DNA of 64,000 bases from Strix aluco (GCF_031877795.1 NW_027436632.1:306001-370000); one strand, 5' to 3'; shown: positions 52,148 through 61,884, counted from the first letter of the stretch. Notes: generated by a model from the sequence alone, not told the origin. Numbers and translations: made by a program.

Positions 52148-52532
52148 TGTGGGGATTCTAAAGGAGTCCCTGCGAGAAAATGGACCTGTGAGCAATCCTG
52201 CATATGAGCAAGACTGGTAAAGCCTCAGCGTCGGCAAGGACATAACCCGGAAAGAATGAAGAAGAACACGGGAAGTTAAACAACTTCAGGGTGTGGGTTT
52301 GGGCAGAGAAGGAAGTTTGTACAATGTCAATGTGGCAGTTTTCATCCAATCAGAAGAAAGAGCTTAAGGAGCTTGTGCAAAGCTAACTGTCCAGTCAGAA
52401 AGAATTATACCACATTATATATATCACATTATATCATGTGATTCTCACTAGCATTATAAAAGGCTTGCTTCACCGCAATAAAATTGACATTGCTTAATCA
52501 TGTTGATTGTCGGCATGTCCGTATCTCCCACA
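52148..52532 (+). repeat. 3' LTR, 385 bp
   Basis: Opens TGTGGGGATTC and closes TATCTCCCACA. It contains CCAAT at 52346-52350, TATAAA at 52455-52460 and AATAAA at 52477-52482. The polyadenylation signal lies in U3 between the TATA box and the cap site, an alpharetroviral arrangement. Confidence 0.85.
52455..52460 (+). promoter_or_regulatory. TATA box of the 385-bp LTR
   Basis: TATAAA in GCATTATAAAAGGC, about 105 bases after a CCAAT box. The LTR appears structurally able to act as a promoter toward the subtelomeric repeats on its right. Confidence 0.65.
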
Positions 52533-53366
52533 CCTGTGTCATTGTAGTCTTTAGTCTTTCACAGTGTTTCGTCTCCATTACTCACTGAGGTGTTATCGCC
52601 CATATATCATCCACCGTTCTGGCATTCTCACATGGCAGGCCACACCTGGGCATCTGCGTCACATCACCTCAGCATCGTTGTGTGTACTGTCAGGCTGTGT
52701 CTCTTGGTCTGGCATTAACTCTACCCTGTGTGGTACTCTTGCATCCTTAGGTCATGTTTGTGAGCATGTAGACGTGTGTGTTTGAGGTGGAGCTGCTTTG
52801 TGTGTTTGTAGCCATTCTGGATGGGGTGGAATGGTCCCAGAAGGGGATGATGATTTGTCGGTGAGCGTGGCCTGTTCGGGTGGAGATTGTGTAGGTTGGT
52901 TTTGGGGATAGGCAGTAGTTATCGGTAAGCAGGCTCTAGAGTTCCTTCTTTTGTCTTTTGCAGGTACAATAGGGCCACCGGGAATCCAGAAGCAAATGCT
53001 TCCATGAAGTTTTCCAGAGTGTACAAAATGAAGCAAAGAAGGACCAGGAGCAGTGCACAGAGGGGAACATATTCCTCTTCTTCCAACTATGAGGGCCTCT
53101 TGTGTGGAATCATATGAAGTGGTTGTGATGGCTTGAGGTGCATGATGATGCAGTTGGGGTGATCTGCCACTCCGGGAAGTGATGGTTAGATAGAGTAGAT
53201 ATTGAATGAGTGTTAGTTTTGGAAGGCATCTATCCTTGTATGTGAGGATGTTTTTCATTTCAGGGTATATTGAATTTAGAGAAAGTTAATGTGTCTTTTA
53301 AAAATAAAGAAACTCTTGAGCAGGGGGATTTCTTTATCTCCCTGACCTGGTTTATTGTCGCTTAGT
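52533..53366. other. Non-coding stretch
   Basis: GT-rich sequence with a 168-codon minus-strand frame (52752-53258). It is Pro/Thr-rich, unlike any family I know, and I do not call it a gene. Confidence 0.45.
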
Positions 53367-54240
53367 CCTGGCCGCTCTGTCAGGTGATGTTCATGGCCAG
53401 CGTTTGGGTGGAGGTTAGGCTCAGGCCGTGGCGTTTGCAGGCAGGGTGATTTTTAGAGGCCTTCAGGAACCACGTTCCGAGGAGTGCCACAGCAGTGGGT
53501 CAAGGAAGTGTTGTGGGGGTCAGGTGGCCGGGTGGGTTTCCTGAGAGCAGGGGGTGGTTAGTGGGGTAGCTGAATGAGTGGTGTGTTTAGTATGTGTCTG
53601 CCTGTGCATGAGTGTTTAATGTTTTTTTTTTTCTTGCAGGTGGAGTTGAATTTTTTGAGTAGTTAGGGGGAAAAAAAAAAACAAAAAACAAAAAACAAAA
53701 AACGAAACAAAAACAGCTGGGGAATTCTTTTTTTTTTTTTCCCCCAGCTGGGTTTTTTTCCCCGGTCCTGGCCACTCTGCGAGGCGACAATCATCGCCAA
53801 TGTTTGGACACGGAGAGGTCTAGGGCCGGGGTTTTTGCAGGCAGGGCGATTTTGGAGGCCTCCAGGAACAGTGTTCCCAAGGAGCCATGCAGCCATGGGG
53901 TGAGGGACATGTCGTGGTGGTCCTGTACTGGGATGGCTTTGAGAGCAGGGGGTGGTTAGTGGGGTAGCTGAATGTGTGGTGTGTTTAAAACGTGTTTGCC
54001 TGTGCATGGCTGTTTAATGTAATGTAGGGGTTTTTCTGTTGTTGCAGGTGGAGTGTTTTGAGTAGTCAGAAAAAAACCAAAAAAACAACCCAGCTGGGGG
54101 ATTTATTTTTCACCCTGGTCCTGGCCACTCTGCAAGGTGATGATTGTTACCAGTGTTTGGATGCGGAGCAGTCTAGGGATGGAGTTTTTGGCAGGCAGGG
54201 TGATTTTTGAGGTCCTTGGGAATGGTGTTCCTGGACTCAC
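53367..54240. repeat. Tandem repeat, units of about 400 and 353 bp
   Basis: CCTGGCC(G/A)CTCTG starts at 53367, 53767 and 54120. Each unit continues with GTTTGG, GCAGGCAGGG(T/C)GATTTT and CAGG/GGAA...GTTCC. The first two then share GAGAGCAGGGGGTGGTTAGTG, TGTTTAATGT, a T-run ending in GCAGGTGGAG and an A-rich tract with CAGCTGGG. The third copy is partial. Confidence 0.85.
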
Positions 54241-54409
54241 GTATGTCATAGTAGTCTCTAAACAGTTATGAATGTAGTTAGTATGCCCTACATACAGACA
54301 TGATCCTAATGGGCATGTGTGAAATGACCATAAATGCTGAGAGGGGTAATAGTGGTAGGTAAAGCACTTGTAATGGTTTTGGGGTTTTTGAATTCCATAA
54401 GTTTTTGTG

Positions 54410-54660
54410 TAGTGTAGGTTCAATAAAGGTGTATTTGCTGTTGGTTCCAAGGTTTAATAAGGATGTAAAAGGTGGTTTGTAATGTGGATTTAGTGAAGGT
54501 GTACTTGCAGTGCTTGTAAGGTTTCCAAAGTAAATAAAAGCTTTGTGCAAGGTAGGCTCAATGAAGCTGTATTTGCTCTTGGTTCTAACTTTATTAAATA
54601 AGTAAAAGCTGTTCTGTAATGCAGTTCTAACAAAGGTGTATTTGTTGGGGTTGGCTCTTG
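54410..54660. repeat. Tandem repeat, 68-70 bp unit, four copies
   Basis: The word (G/C)TGTA(T/C)TTG recurs at 54429, 54499, 54567 and 54636, each preceded by (A/G)AAGG or GAAG and followed by a TTGGTTC/TGTAAGG stretch. On the minus strand a 194-codon open frame (54278-54862) spans the array with a repeating peptide (KYTFIEPTLHK-like). It has no known homology and is not called as a gene. Confidence 0.75.
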
Positions 54661-54682
54661 TGTGGTTTCTCTGGATGTGTAA

Positions 54683-54806
54683 GTTTGTCTCTCTGTGTTT
54701 GCCGTTTGTCTCTCTCGCCATGTGTCTGACTTTGTCTCTCTGATTTTGTCTCTCTGTGTCTCTCTCGGACTTGGACTTTGTGTCTGTATTTCTCTCTTTG
54801 TCTCTG
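54683..54806. repeat. GTCTCTCT-rich simple repeat
   Basis: Irregular (TTT)GTCTCTCTG repeats separating the 68-70 bp array from the hairpin. Confidence 0.7.
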
Positions 54807-54824
54807 TTAGTTAATTGGTAATTA

Positions 54825-54919
54825 GCAGTACTAGAACATGGCTGTTGCCAGGGAGTAATCATTAAAAAAAAATTTAAACTACATTACTCCCTGGTAATTT
54901 GGCCATGTTCTACTGCTGC
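54825..54919. repeat. Inverted repeat, about 35-bp arms, 23-base loop
   Basis: GCAGTACTAGAACATGG ... CCAGGGAGTAAT at 54825-54859 is the imperfect reverse complement of ATTACTCCCTGG ... CCATGTTCTACTGCTGC at 54883-54919. The A/T-rich loop is AAAAAAAAATTT-like. It sits between ordinary subtelomeric repeats and the telomere-like array. Confidence 0.8.
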
Positions 54920-54959
54920 ACCACACTTACTATTTTTATTCTTTTACTGTATAATATTA

Positions 54960-55080
54960 ATACACCACACACCTGACACCAATGAATAAACCCCTACCCC
55001 CCCATAACACCCACCACCACACAACAACATAACATCCTCCACCTACACTCACTCCATCACAACCTATACCAATAACAACA
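54960..55080. other. C/A-rich strand segment before the G-rich array
   Basis: The plus strand is nearly free of G (ACCCCTACCCCCCCATAAC, then many CACC/CAACA words) until about 55080, where it switches to G/T-rich telomere-like sequence. The switch marks a change of strand polarity. Confidence 0.7.
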
Positions 55081-58000
55081 AGTAGGTGTGGCTATGGTTA
55101 GTAGGTGGGGCTGGGGGTAGGGTTAGGATTACTGGGGTTAGGGCCAGGGGTGGGACTAGGGTTACTAGGCAGAGCTGGAGATGGGGCTACAGTCACTAGA
55201 TGTGGCTGGGGGCTGGGTCAAGGGTTACTAGGTGGGGCTGGGGGCTGGGTCAAGGGTTACTAGGTGGGGCTGGGGGTGGGGTTAGGGTTACTAGGCAGGG
55301 CGAGGGGTGTGGTTACGGTTAGAGGGTGGACTCAGCGGCAGGATTAGGGGTTGGGGTTAGGGGTTACGAGTTGGGGGTAGGGCAGTTAGGGTTAGGGCAA
55401 TAAGGGTTAGGCATTATGGTGATTAGGGTTGGGGTTAGGGGTTTGAGTTAGGGTTAGGGTTAGTGTGTCGGATGAGGGCTAGGGTGTCAGGTTAGGGGTT
55501 AGGGTGAGGGTTAGGGTTGGGGTTAGATTTACATGTTAGGGTTAGGGGAGGGTTAGGGTTAGGATTAGGGTTAGGATAGGGGAAGGGGTTAGGGTTAGTG
55601 GTTAAGATTAGGGTGAGGGTTAGGGGTTATGGTTAGGGTTAGGTTTTAATGTTGGGAGTTAAGGGTTGGGGTTAGGGTTAAGGTTATGGGTTTGGGTTAG
55701 TGCTTAGGGGTAGGTCTTAGGTGTTAGGGGTTGGGGGTTGGGTTAGGATTGAGGGTGAGGGTGAGTTAGGGGTAGGTTTAGGGGTTAGGGTTGGGTTAGG
55801 TTTCAGATTAGGGTTAGATTTACATGTTAGGGTTAGGGTCAAGGGAAGGTTAGGGATTAGGATTAGGGTAGGGTAGGGGAAGGAGTTAGGGTTAGGGATT
55901 AGGGTGAGAGTTAAGGTTAGGGTTAGTGGTTAGGGGTAGGGTTTAGGTGTTAGGGCTTTGGGTTTAGAGTTTAGGGTTAGGTCTTGGGGTTAGGGTTAGG
56001 AGTTAGGGGACAGTGTTATGGACGGGGTTAGGGGTTAGGTCTAGGTGTTGGAGGTTAGGGATAGGGTTAGGGGTTAGAGGTTAGGGTTAGGGGTTAGGGT
56101 TAGGTTTTAGGGGTTAAGGGTTGGTGTTAGGGGTGTTAGGGTTAGGGCTGGGGGTTAAGGGTTAGGGATTAGAGTTAGGGGTTAGGGTTAGGGTTTGGGC
56201 TTAGAGGTTAGGTTTAGGGGTTAGGGTTATGCATTAGGGTTAGGGTTATTGTTAGGGGTTAGGTATTGGGATTAGGGGTTGGGGATAGGGGTTAGGGCTG
56301 GGGGTAAGGGATTAGGTTTAGGGGGTAGGGTTAGGACTTAGTGTTAGGGGTTAGGGTTTAGGGGTACGCATTAGGGGTTAGGGGTAGCGGGTTAGGGGTA
56401 GGAGTTAGGGTTTTGGGTTTAGAGTTTAGGATTAGGGTTTAAGGGGAGGGGTTAGGGTTTAGGGTTAGCGATTAGGGGTTTGGGGTTAGGGTAAGGGGTT
56501 AGAGGTTAGGGTAAGGTTGTAGGGCTTGGGGGTTAGGGTTAGCGGTTGGGGGTTGGGCTTAGGGCTTGGGCTTAGGGTTAGTGATTAGCGGTTGGGTTTA
56601 GGGTTAGTGATTAGGGGTTGGGTTCAGGGGTTAGTGTTAGGCTTTAGGGGTTGGGGTTAGTGATTAGGGGTAGGGCTTAGGGGTTGGGGTTAGTGATTGG
56701 GGGTAGGGCTTAGGGGTTGGGGTTGGGGGTAGGGTTTAGGGGCTGGGGTTAGGGTTAGTGATTAGGGGTAGGGCTTAGGGGTTGGCATTAGGACTTAGGG
56801 GTTGGGGTTAGGATTAGTGATTAGAGGTTGGGGTTAGGGTTAGTGATTAGGGGTAGGGCTTAGGGGTTGGGGTTAGTGATTAGGGGTAGGGCTTAGGGGC
56901 GGGGGGTAGGGTTAGTGATTAGGGGTTGGGGTTAGGGTTAGTGATTAGGGGTAGGGCTTAGGGGTTTGGGTTGGGGTTAGTAGGGGTAGGGCTTGGGGGT
57001 TGGGGTTAAGGTTTGGGGTTAGGGTTGGGGGTTAGGGTTGGGACGTTGGGGCTTAGAGGTTGGGGTTTAGGGGTTGGGGGTTGGGATTAGGGTTAGTGAT
57101 TAGGGGTTGGGGTTAGGATTAGTGATTAGGGGTTAGGGCTTAGGGGTTGGGGTTAGTTGTTGGTGTTAGGGATTGGGGTTAGGGTTATGGGTTATGGTTA
57201 GGGGTTAGGGTTATGAGTTAGTGTTTAGTGGTTAGGAGTTAGGTGTTAGGGTTAAGGATTAGTGGTTAGGTCTTTGGGTTAGGGTTAGGTTTAGTGTTGG
57301 GGTTAGGGTTTAGTGTTAGGGCTTGGGGTTAGTGGTTAGGGTTAGGCATTATGGTTAAGGGTTAGTGTTATGGTTAGTGTTAGGGGGTAGGATTTGAGTT
57401 AGGGGTAAGGGTTAGGGGTTACTGTTGCAGGTTATGGGTTAGGTTTAGGGGTTAGGGGTTGGAGTTAGGGGTTATGGTTAGTGGTTATTGGTTAGGGCTT
57501 AAGTGTTAGGGCTTTGGGTTTAGAGTTTAGGGTTAGGTCTTAGGTTTACGACCTGGGGTTAGGGTTAGGGATTTGGGGTTAGGCGTAAGGATTAGGTCTT
57601 AGGTTTAGGGCTTAGGGGTCAGAGTTAGCGGTTAGGGTTAGGCGTTAGAGGTTAATGTTAGGGGTTAGGGTTTAGAGGTTAGGGTTATGGTTTAGGGTTA
57701 GGATTTACTGTTATGGTTTAAGGGTTAGGGGTTAGGGTTTGGGGTTAACGGTTAGGTTTAGGACTTGGGGTTAGGGTTTAGGGTTAGGGCTTAGGGCTAG
57801 GGCTTAGGAGTGAGGTGCTAGGGCTTAGGAGTGAGGGGTTAGGGGGTTAGGGTTTGGGATTAGGGCTTGGGTTTAGGGCTTGGTCATATGGTTAGGGACT
57901 AGACTTAGGTTTAGGGCTTAGTGTTAGGGTTTAGAGGTTAGGGGTTAGGGCTTGGGGTTTAGTGGTTAGGGCTTGGGCGTTGGGGGTTAGGGTTTGGGGT

Positions 58001-58745
58001 TAGGGCTAGTTCTTATGGTTAGGACTTGTGGTTAGGGACTAGATTGAGGGTTAGGGCTTAGTTTTAGGGGTTAAGGATTAGGGTTATTGTTATGGGTTAG
58101 CGCTTAGGGTTAGGGTTTAGGTTTAAGGGTTAGGTTTAGGGGTTAGGGTTAGGGGTTAGGGTTATGGTTAGTGGTTAGCTTTAGGGATATGGTTAGGGAT
58201 AGGTGTTAGGCTTAGGGGTTTGGGTTATAGGTTAGTGTTAGATTTAGGGTTAGGGCTTGGGGTAAAGGGTTAGGTTTCGGGGGTAGGGTTAGGGGTTAGT
58301 GTTAGAGGTTAGAAGTTAGGGTTATGGGTTAGTGTTTAGGGGTTAGGAGTTAGGACTTAGGGTTAGGGGTTATGGGTAGGGGTTAGTGGTTAGGGTTTGG
58401 GATTAAGGGTTAGGGTTAGGGTTTAGGGTTTAGGGTTTGGGGTTAGGGATTAGGGTTAGGGGTTATGGTTAGGGTTAGTGTAGGGGTTAGAGCTCGGGGT
58501 TAGGGGTAGGTGTTAAAGTTTAGGGGGTAGTGTTAGGGTTTAGGGCTTAGGGTTAGTTCTTAGGTTTAGGGGTTAGGCTTAGGGCTTGTGTTATGGGTTA
58601 GCTTTAGGGTTAGGGTTTGGCACTAAATGTTAGGGTTTAGGTTTAGGATTCAGGGTTATGGATTAAGGTTCGGGGTAAGGGTTAGTGGTTAGGGATTAGG
58701 GTTAGGTGTTAGGGGTTAGAGTTAGGAGTTAGGCTTATGGGTTAG
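55081..58745 (+). repeat. Degenerate telomere-like TTAGGG array, 3.7 kb
   Basis: The plus strand is made of TTAGGG, TTAGGGG, TTGGGGTTAGGG and related words with frequent substitutions, in one orientation throughout. The first ~250 bases are a transition built of longer units (GGTTACTAGGTGGGGCTGGG repeated, with GTCAAG spacers). The array is cut at 58745/58746 by a retroviral LTR. Orientation puts the telomere side on the right if this is native subtelomeric sequence. Interstitial telomeric sequence is the alternative. Confidence 0.93.
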
Positions 58746-58852
58746 TGTCCCGATCCAATATCGGGGCGGGTTCTTAAACGATCCCAAGAGCGAGATCAAG
58801 ACACAAACGAGGTCAAATGCTGTATAACCTTGTGAGCTTTATTTCCCGTAAC
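58746..58852 (-). repeat. 3' LTR, confirmed part
   Basis: These 107 bases equal 63894-64000 exactly. On the plus strand the LTR opens TGTCCCGATCC, directly abutting GGGTTAG of the telomere-like array, and carries a 6-bp-stem palindrome (CCCGAT...ATCGGG). The LTR certainly continues rightward past 58852, but its other end cannot be placed because the 5' copy leaves the window. A minus-strand AATAAA lies at 58838-58843. Confidence 0.9.
58838..58843 (-). terminator. Polyadenylation signal of the 3' LTR
   Basis: AATAAA on the minus strand (plus TTTATT), 92 bases before the LTR end, matching the same position in the 5' LTR at 63986-63991. Confidence 0.6.
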
Positions 58853-59134
58853 AATTAGTAATAGCGATAGGACAGAGAGAAAAGGAAAGAGAAAGTCAGA
58901 ATCCCTAAGCCAGAAAACGGTAGAGATGCAGCTAATTACCGCCACCACCAGGGATCCAACGATGTTGCGTAGACTCGGCCTCGGTGCAGGTGGTGGTGCT
59001 CCAAGCTCCGCCGAGGTCCCAGCTCCAGGTAACAGGTGTCGAAGCAGGTTGCAAAGACGGTGGCACCAAGAGAGGCGTACGCAGTCCTTTAGTCCCCACG
59101 ATTTCCCCGAAGAGTCCGCCCATTTCCACGGAGC

Positions 59135-59638
59135 TCATTGTAATATGTGCCGCCCCGTGGTCCTCCATACGCGCATGCCCAGGTGTTCTGGCGGGGGGGG
59201 GTCAACCTGCAGTGCCTTCAGCCTTTGCACGTCTTCCTCGTCCCGCACCCAGCTCGCGCGCAGGTACAGCTTGGCAGGCACTGCCAAGGCTGTCATTGTT
59301 CTCACTTTGAGCGGATGTCGTGGTTTTTTCGGGGACTCTGTAGCGTACTCCTTCAGAACAACAGGATGCTGGGGGTGGGAAGTGGTGGTCGCGGAGCAGC
59401 AATATTGAGACAAACAATGTCTAACACAGTTCCTTACACCACCCCGTGGCTCAACATTGCTCTCTTCGTGGTGGTGATAAAGATAACAGTACAGAGAGAG
59501 AGAGAGAAAGACCAGAAAAGCGCAAAATACAATAACAAACGAGATTTCCAGCAAATTTTCTTTCCATAAACATGTCTTTAACAATATCTTTAACAGGTAT
59601 AAGCATTTTTTAACTAACAAACATATCATCAATAACAA
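59135..59638 (-). other. Open frame, 167 codons, may overlap the 3' LTR
   Basis: Starts with a strongly hydrophobic N-terminal region (LEISFVIVFCAFLVFLSLSL around residues 30-50), then Cys- and basic-rich sequence without known homology. It lies where the U3 part of the LTR could be, so it may be chance coding. Reported because it also begins with a membrane segment, like the two frames to its right. Confidence 0.3.
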
Positions 59639-59747
59639 ATATAAACATTTTTAACTGACAAACACATAACCAATAACATCTTTTAACAGATATATCATGC
59701 TTACAACTAACCAATTTTATAAAGCCAAAGCATCTTATGAACTAATT

Positions 59748-60101
59748 TTAAGGCTCCGATGAATTGACAGAAGAACGTAATGGCAGTTTACATGATTGAC
59801 ATTTACAGGGACAAAAAAGGAGAATTAGCATAACAATTAGGATAGTGATTAAGAAAGCAAAGACTACAACATGAATTAAAATCAAATCTGACACATCTTC
59901 CATCTTTGCCCGTGGTTTTAACCAAAATACCACAAAATGTTTGAGTTTCTGGCCGTCCACGCTGTCCGCTGCAGTTGGGATCAGCATGCGCAGCAGGAAA
60001 AAAAAATCCCTTTCCTCGCCCCCTTTTCCTAATGCGCATGCGTCATTAGGGTCTAGAAACTTCTTTTCCAAACTTAAAGGTAAATAAACAACACTATCCA
60101 T
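59748..60101 (-). CDS. Unidentified small membrane protein frame B, 117 codons
   Basis: Intact frame between env and the 3' LTR. About 65 polar residues are followed by a membrane segment (VVVFAFLITILIVMLILLF), then at once CPCKCQSCKLPL and a short Ser-rich tail. The layout (membrane span, CPCK, SCK) is shared with frame A at 60184-60558, and the DNA around both is similar with an offset of about 643 bases (AGTTTACATG...ACA...GGACAAAAA on the plus strand). No homology to a known retroviral accessory protein was recognised. It could be an accessory protein, a decayed env duplicate, or chance coding in duplicated DNA. Confidence 0.45.
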   Translation of the reverse strand: MDSVVYLPLSLEKKFLDPNDACALGKGGEERDFFFLLRMLIPTAADSVDGQKLKHFVVFWLKPRAKMEDVSDLILIHVVVFAFLITILIVMLILLFCPCKCQSCKLPLRSSVNSSEP

Positions 60102-60183
60102 AACAACATTAACAACATTCTAAATAAACATATAAAAAGATAACAGTAACACTATTGACTAACAGTTTTTTAACTAAACAAAG

Positions 60184-60558
60184 TTAAAGCTGTGTCTCAG
60201 CCAGGGCCGAGAAATGTGCTCTCGGTTCTATCTCAACCCGGACTGAGGAATGCGGTCTTGGTTCCATTTCAAACTGGACGGAGGAATGAGCTCTCGGCTC
60301 TGTCTCAAACCGGACCGAGGAATGTGCCCTTGGTCCCGTCTTAGGGCGGACCGAGGAATGTGCTCTCGGTCCTTGGCGGGGAGGGGAAGGAGGTGGTTGT
60401 TTACATGAAACAGCACAACTACAAGACAGTTTACATGGACACTTACCGGACAAAAACATACAAAACGCAAGAGTAAATACAGCAATAGCCAACAAAGTAA
60501 GAGCCAGAAAATCAAGTATTAAAAGGGCATACATTCTGATTCTTATCACAAACTGCAA
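60184..60558 (-). CDS. Unidentified small membrane protein frame A, 124 codons, with 12-aa repeats
   Basis: Intact frame 118 bases downstream of the env stop. A short basic N-terminus precedes a membrane segment (LILDFLALTLLAIAVFTLAF, residues 12-31), then a Cys cluster (CPCKLSCSCAVSCK), a Pro-rich linker (PPPSPP) and about five tandem 12-residue repeats close to PRAHSSVRFETE. The likely topology is a single-pass protein with a cytoplasmic or luminal repeat tail. The repeat is encoded by 36-base DNA units, so length could vary between copies. Sequence gives no function. The shared span-plus-CPCK layout with frame B is the main argument that these are real and related. Confidence 0.48.
   Translation of the reverse strand: MQFVIRIRMYALLILDFLALTLLAIAVFTLAFCMFLSGKCPCKLSCSCAVSCKQPPPSPPRQGPRAHSSVRPKTGPRAHSSVRFETEPRAHSSVQFEMEPRPHSSVRVEIEPRAHFSALAETQL
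60209..60388. repeat. 36-bp tandem repeat inside frame A, about five units
   Basis: Units begin near 60209, 60245, 60281, 60317 and 60353 with GAG(G/A)AATG...CT(C/T)(T/G)... and share TCTCAAACCGGAC-like centres. The unit is an exact multiple of three, so the reading frame is kept; copies differ at several positions. Confidence 0.85.
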
Positions 60559-60676
60559 TGCCGGAAAATAAATGGTGGTCGGACTTGCCTGAGCCGGGGA
60601 TCTGCCAAAATGGACGCCCCCAGCCCAGAACGCATGTGCGGTTTAGGCCTAAAAACGTCTATCCTAAGCTTAAAAT

Positions 60677-61790
60677 TTAAATGATTGATACAGCTACAGG
60701 CTTTGGTTGGCGAACGATACGAATCTGCTTTACACCATCAGGTGTGACAGTAGATATAAATTGCATGTTAGAAACAACACATTGGATTAACTGAATAAAG
60801 CAAGGAATAATACACGGCAAGAACATCAAGGCGGCAAATGCACATATGAGATAAAATAGAAGCTGCTTTACCCATGGTGCTCCGGGTAGCCAAGACCATA
60901 GATCACCACTCCAGCCATTCCATGTTTGAACGGGGACATGAGCTAGTTTCCTAATGTCTGTGGTTAGCTGAAGGACTGCTTCACCTACATCGGCTATTTC
61001 CAGACAACAATTAGAAACATTTAGTTTTCCACATACTCCTCCCTCTTCAGCTAATAGGTAGTCTAAAACCATACGATGTTGAAGGATTGCAGTGCGCATC
61101 TGTTGAGATTGTTGAGTTAAAAGGTCTATAGCATTAGCAGTTTTATTAGTAATAATTTCTAGAATTGCTTGTAGTCAAATTATACCGTTCAAATTATAAA
61201 TTGGTTCTCTTGCCCCTGATATCGGTTCATTGGGATTCCAAGTGGCAGGCCCATAATGCTCAATAATTCTTTCAGGGGGCCACTCATTTTCCCCCCACTT
61301 TTGAGTTCCACCGATTTTAAACTCAACAGATTGCTTGTTGTGGACAATCCTTTTGTTCCCTAACTTATCATATAATTTTATTCCCAACTGAGGTAGTGGG
61401 TTGTTATACCACCCCGTGGCTGGAGTGGTGGCCTACAATAGGGGTCATCATAATCAAAGCCTGGGGATAAAGCCCATTCACAAACACTCTCCCCGACTCG
61501 TACTCCTCTCCCTTTTGTCCAGTTAGGGCAGCAAATACCTTTTCCAGGAAAGTGGAGTTGCCAGGGATCAGCATCCTCAGTCCAGTATGGACTGTATTGA
61601 AATTGCTGACCCACCATTCTCGGTTAGCACTTAGAGAGCCAGAGCTTCCTCCGGAACCAAGGGAGAGGAGAACGGTCGCCCAAAGCAGTTTTGACGATGG
61701 TACACAACACATCCTACAAATATTAATAAGGCAATAGACATCAATACTATACAAAAAGTCAAAATCCACATAAGGATCCCCCGTCGTCAC
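60677..61790 (-). pseudogene. env: Env glycoprotein, shortened and broken
   Basis: The surface part is split between frames: 61378-61617 (VGQQFQYSPYWTEDADPW, CCPNWTKG) and 61175-61387 (LGNKRIVHNKQSVEF, WPPERIIEHYG). The second continues in frame, after a TGA at 61175-61177, into the transmembrane subunit: [31 protein letters not shown], then a Cys motif with seven residues between the first Cys and the CC pair, and [12 protein letters not shown]. The membrane anchor is [20 protein letters not shown], followed by a tail of about 40 residues ending PVAVSII. SU is far shorter than in replication-competent viruses, and no furin site was recognised. Confidence 0.8.
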
Positions 61791-61884
61791 TCAGTATATC
61801 ATTCTTCGGGGGAGGTTTTACCTGCAAGAGAAAAGAAAAGAAAAATCTTCTCGGTTCGTTTTGAGAACCGGAAGTGAGTTATAA

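Larger units (their letters stand above)
51604..52532 (+). mobile_element. Alpharetrovirus-like ERV, 3' end only
   Basis: Env remnant, polypurine tract and a complete 3' LTR in their natural order. Gag, pol and most of the surface subunit are missing. The LTR places AATAAA only 22 bases after the TATA box, as in avian leukosis/sarcoma virus LTRs, and the env carries the LQNRAAIDF heptad region of that group. Together these support an alpharetrovirus-related or avian ERVK-type origin. Confidence 0.85.

Noticed and set aside
52752-53258. 168-codon minus-strand frame rich in Pro and Thr
   Set aside because: Low-complexity composition in GT-rich subtelomere-like DNA, no domain, no supporting signals.
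58926-59569. Plus-strand frames of 108-160 codons at the left end of the retrovirus
   Set aside because: Antisense to the provirus, Ser/Arg/Pro-rich, no homology; probably shadows within or near the LTR.
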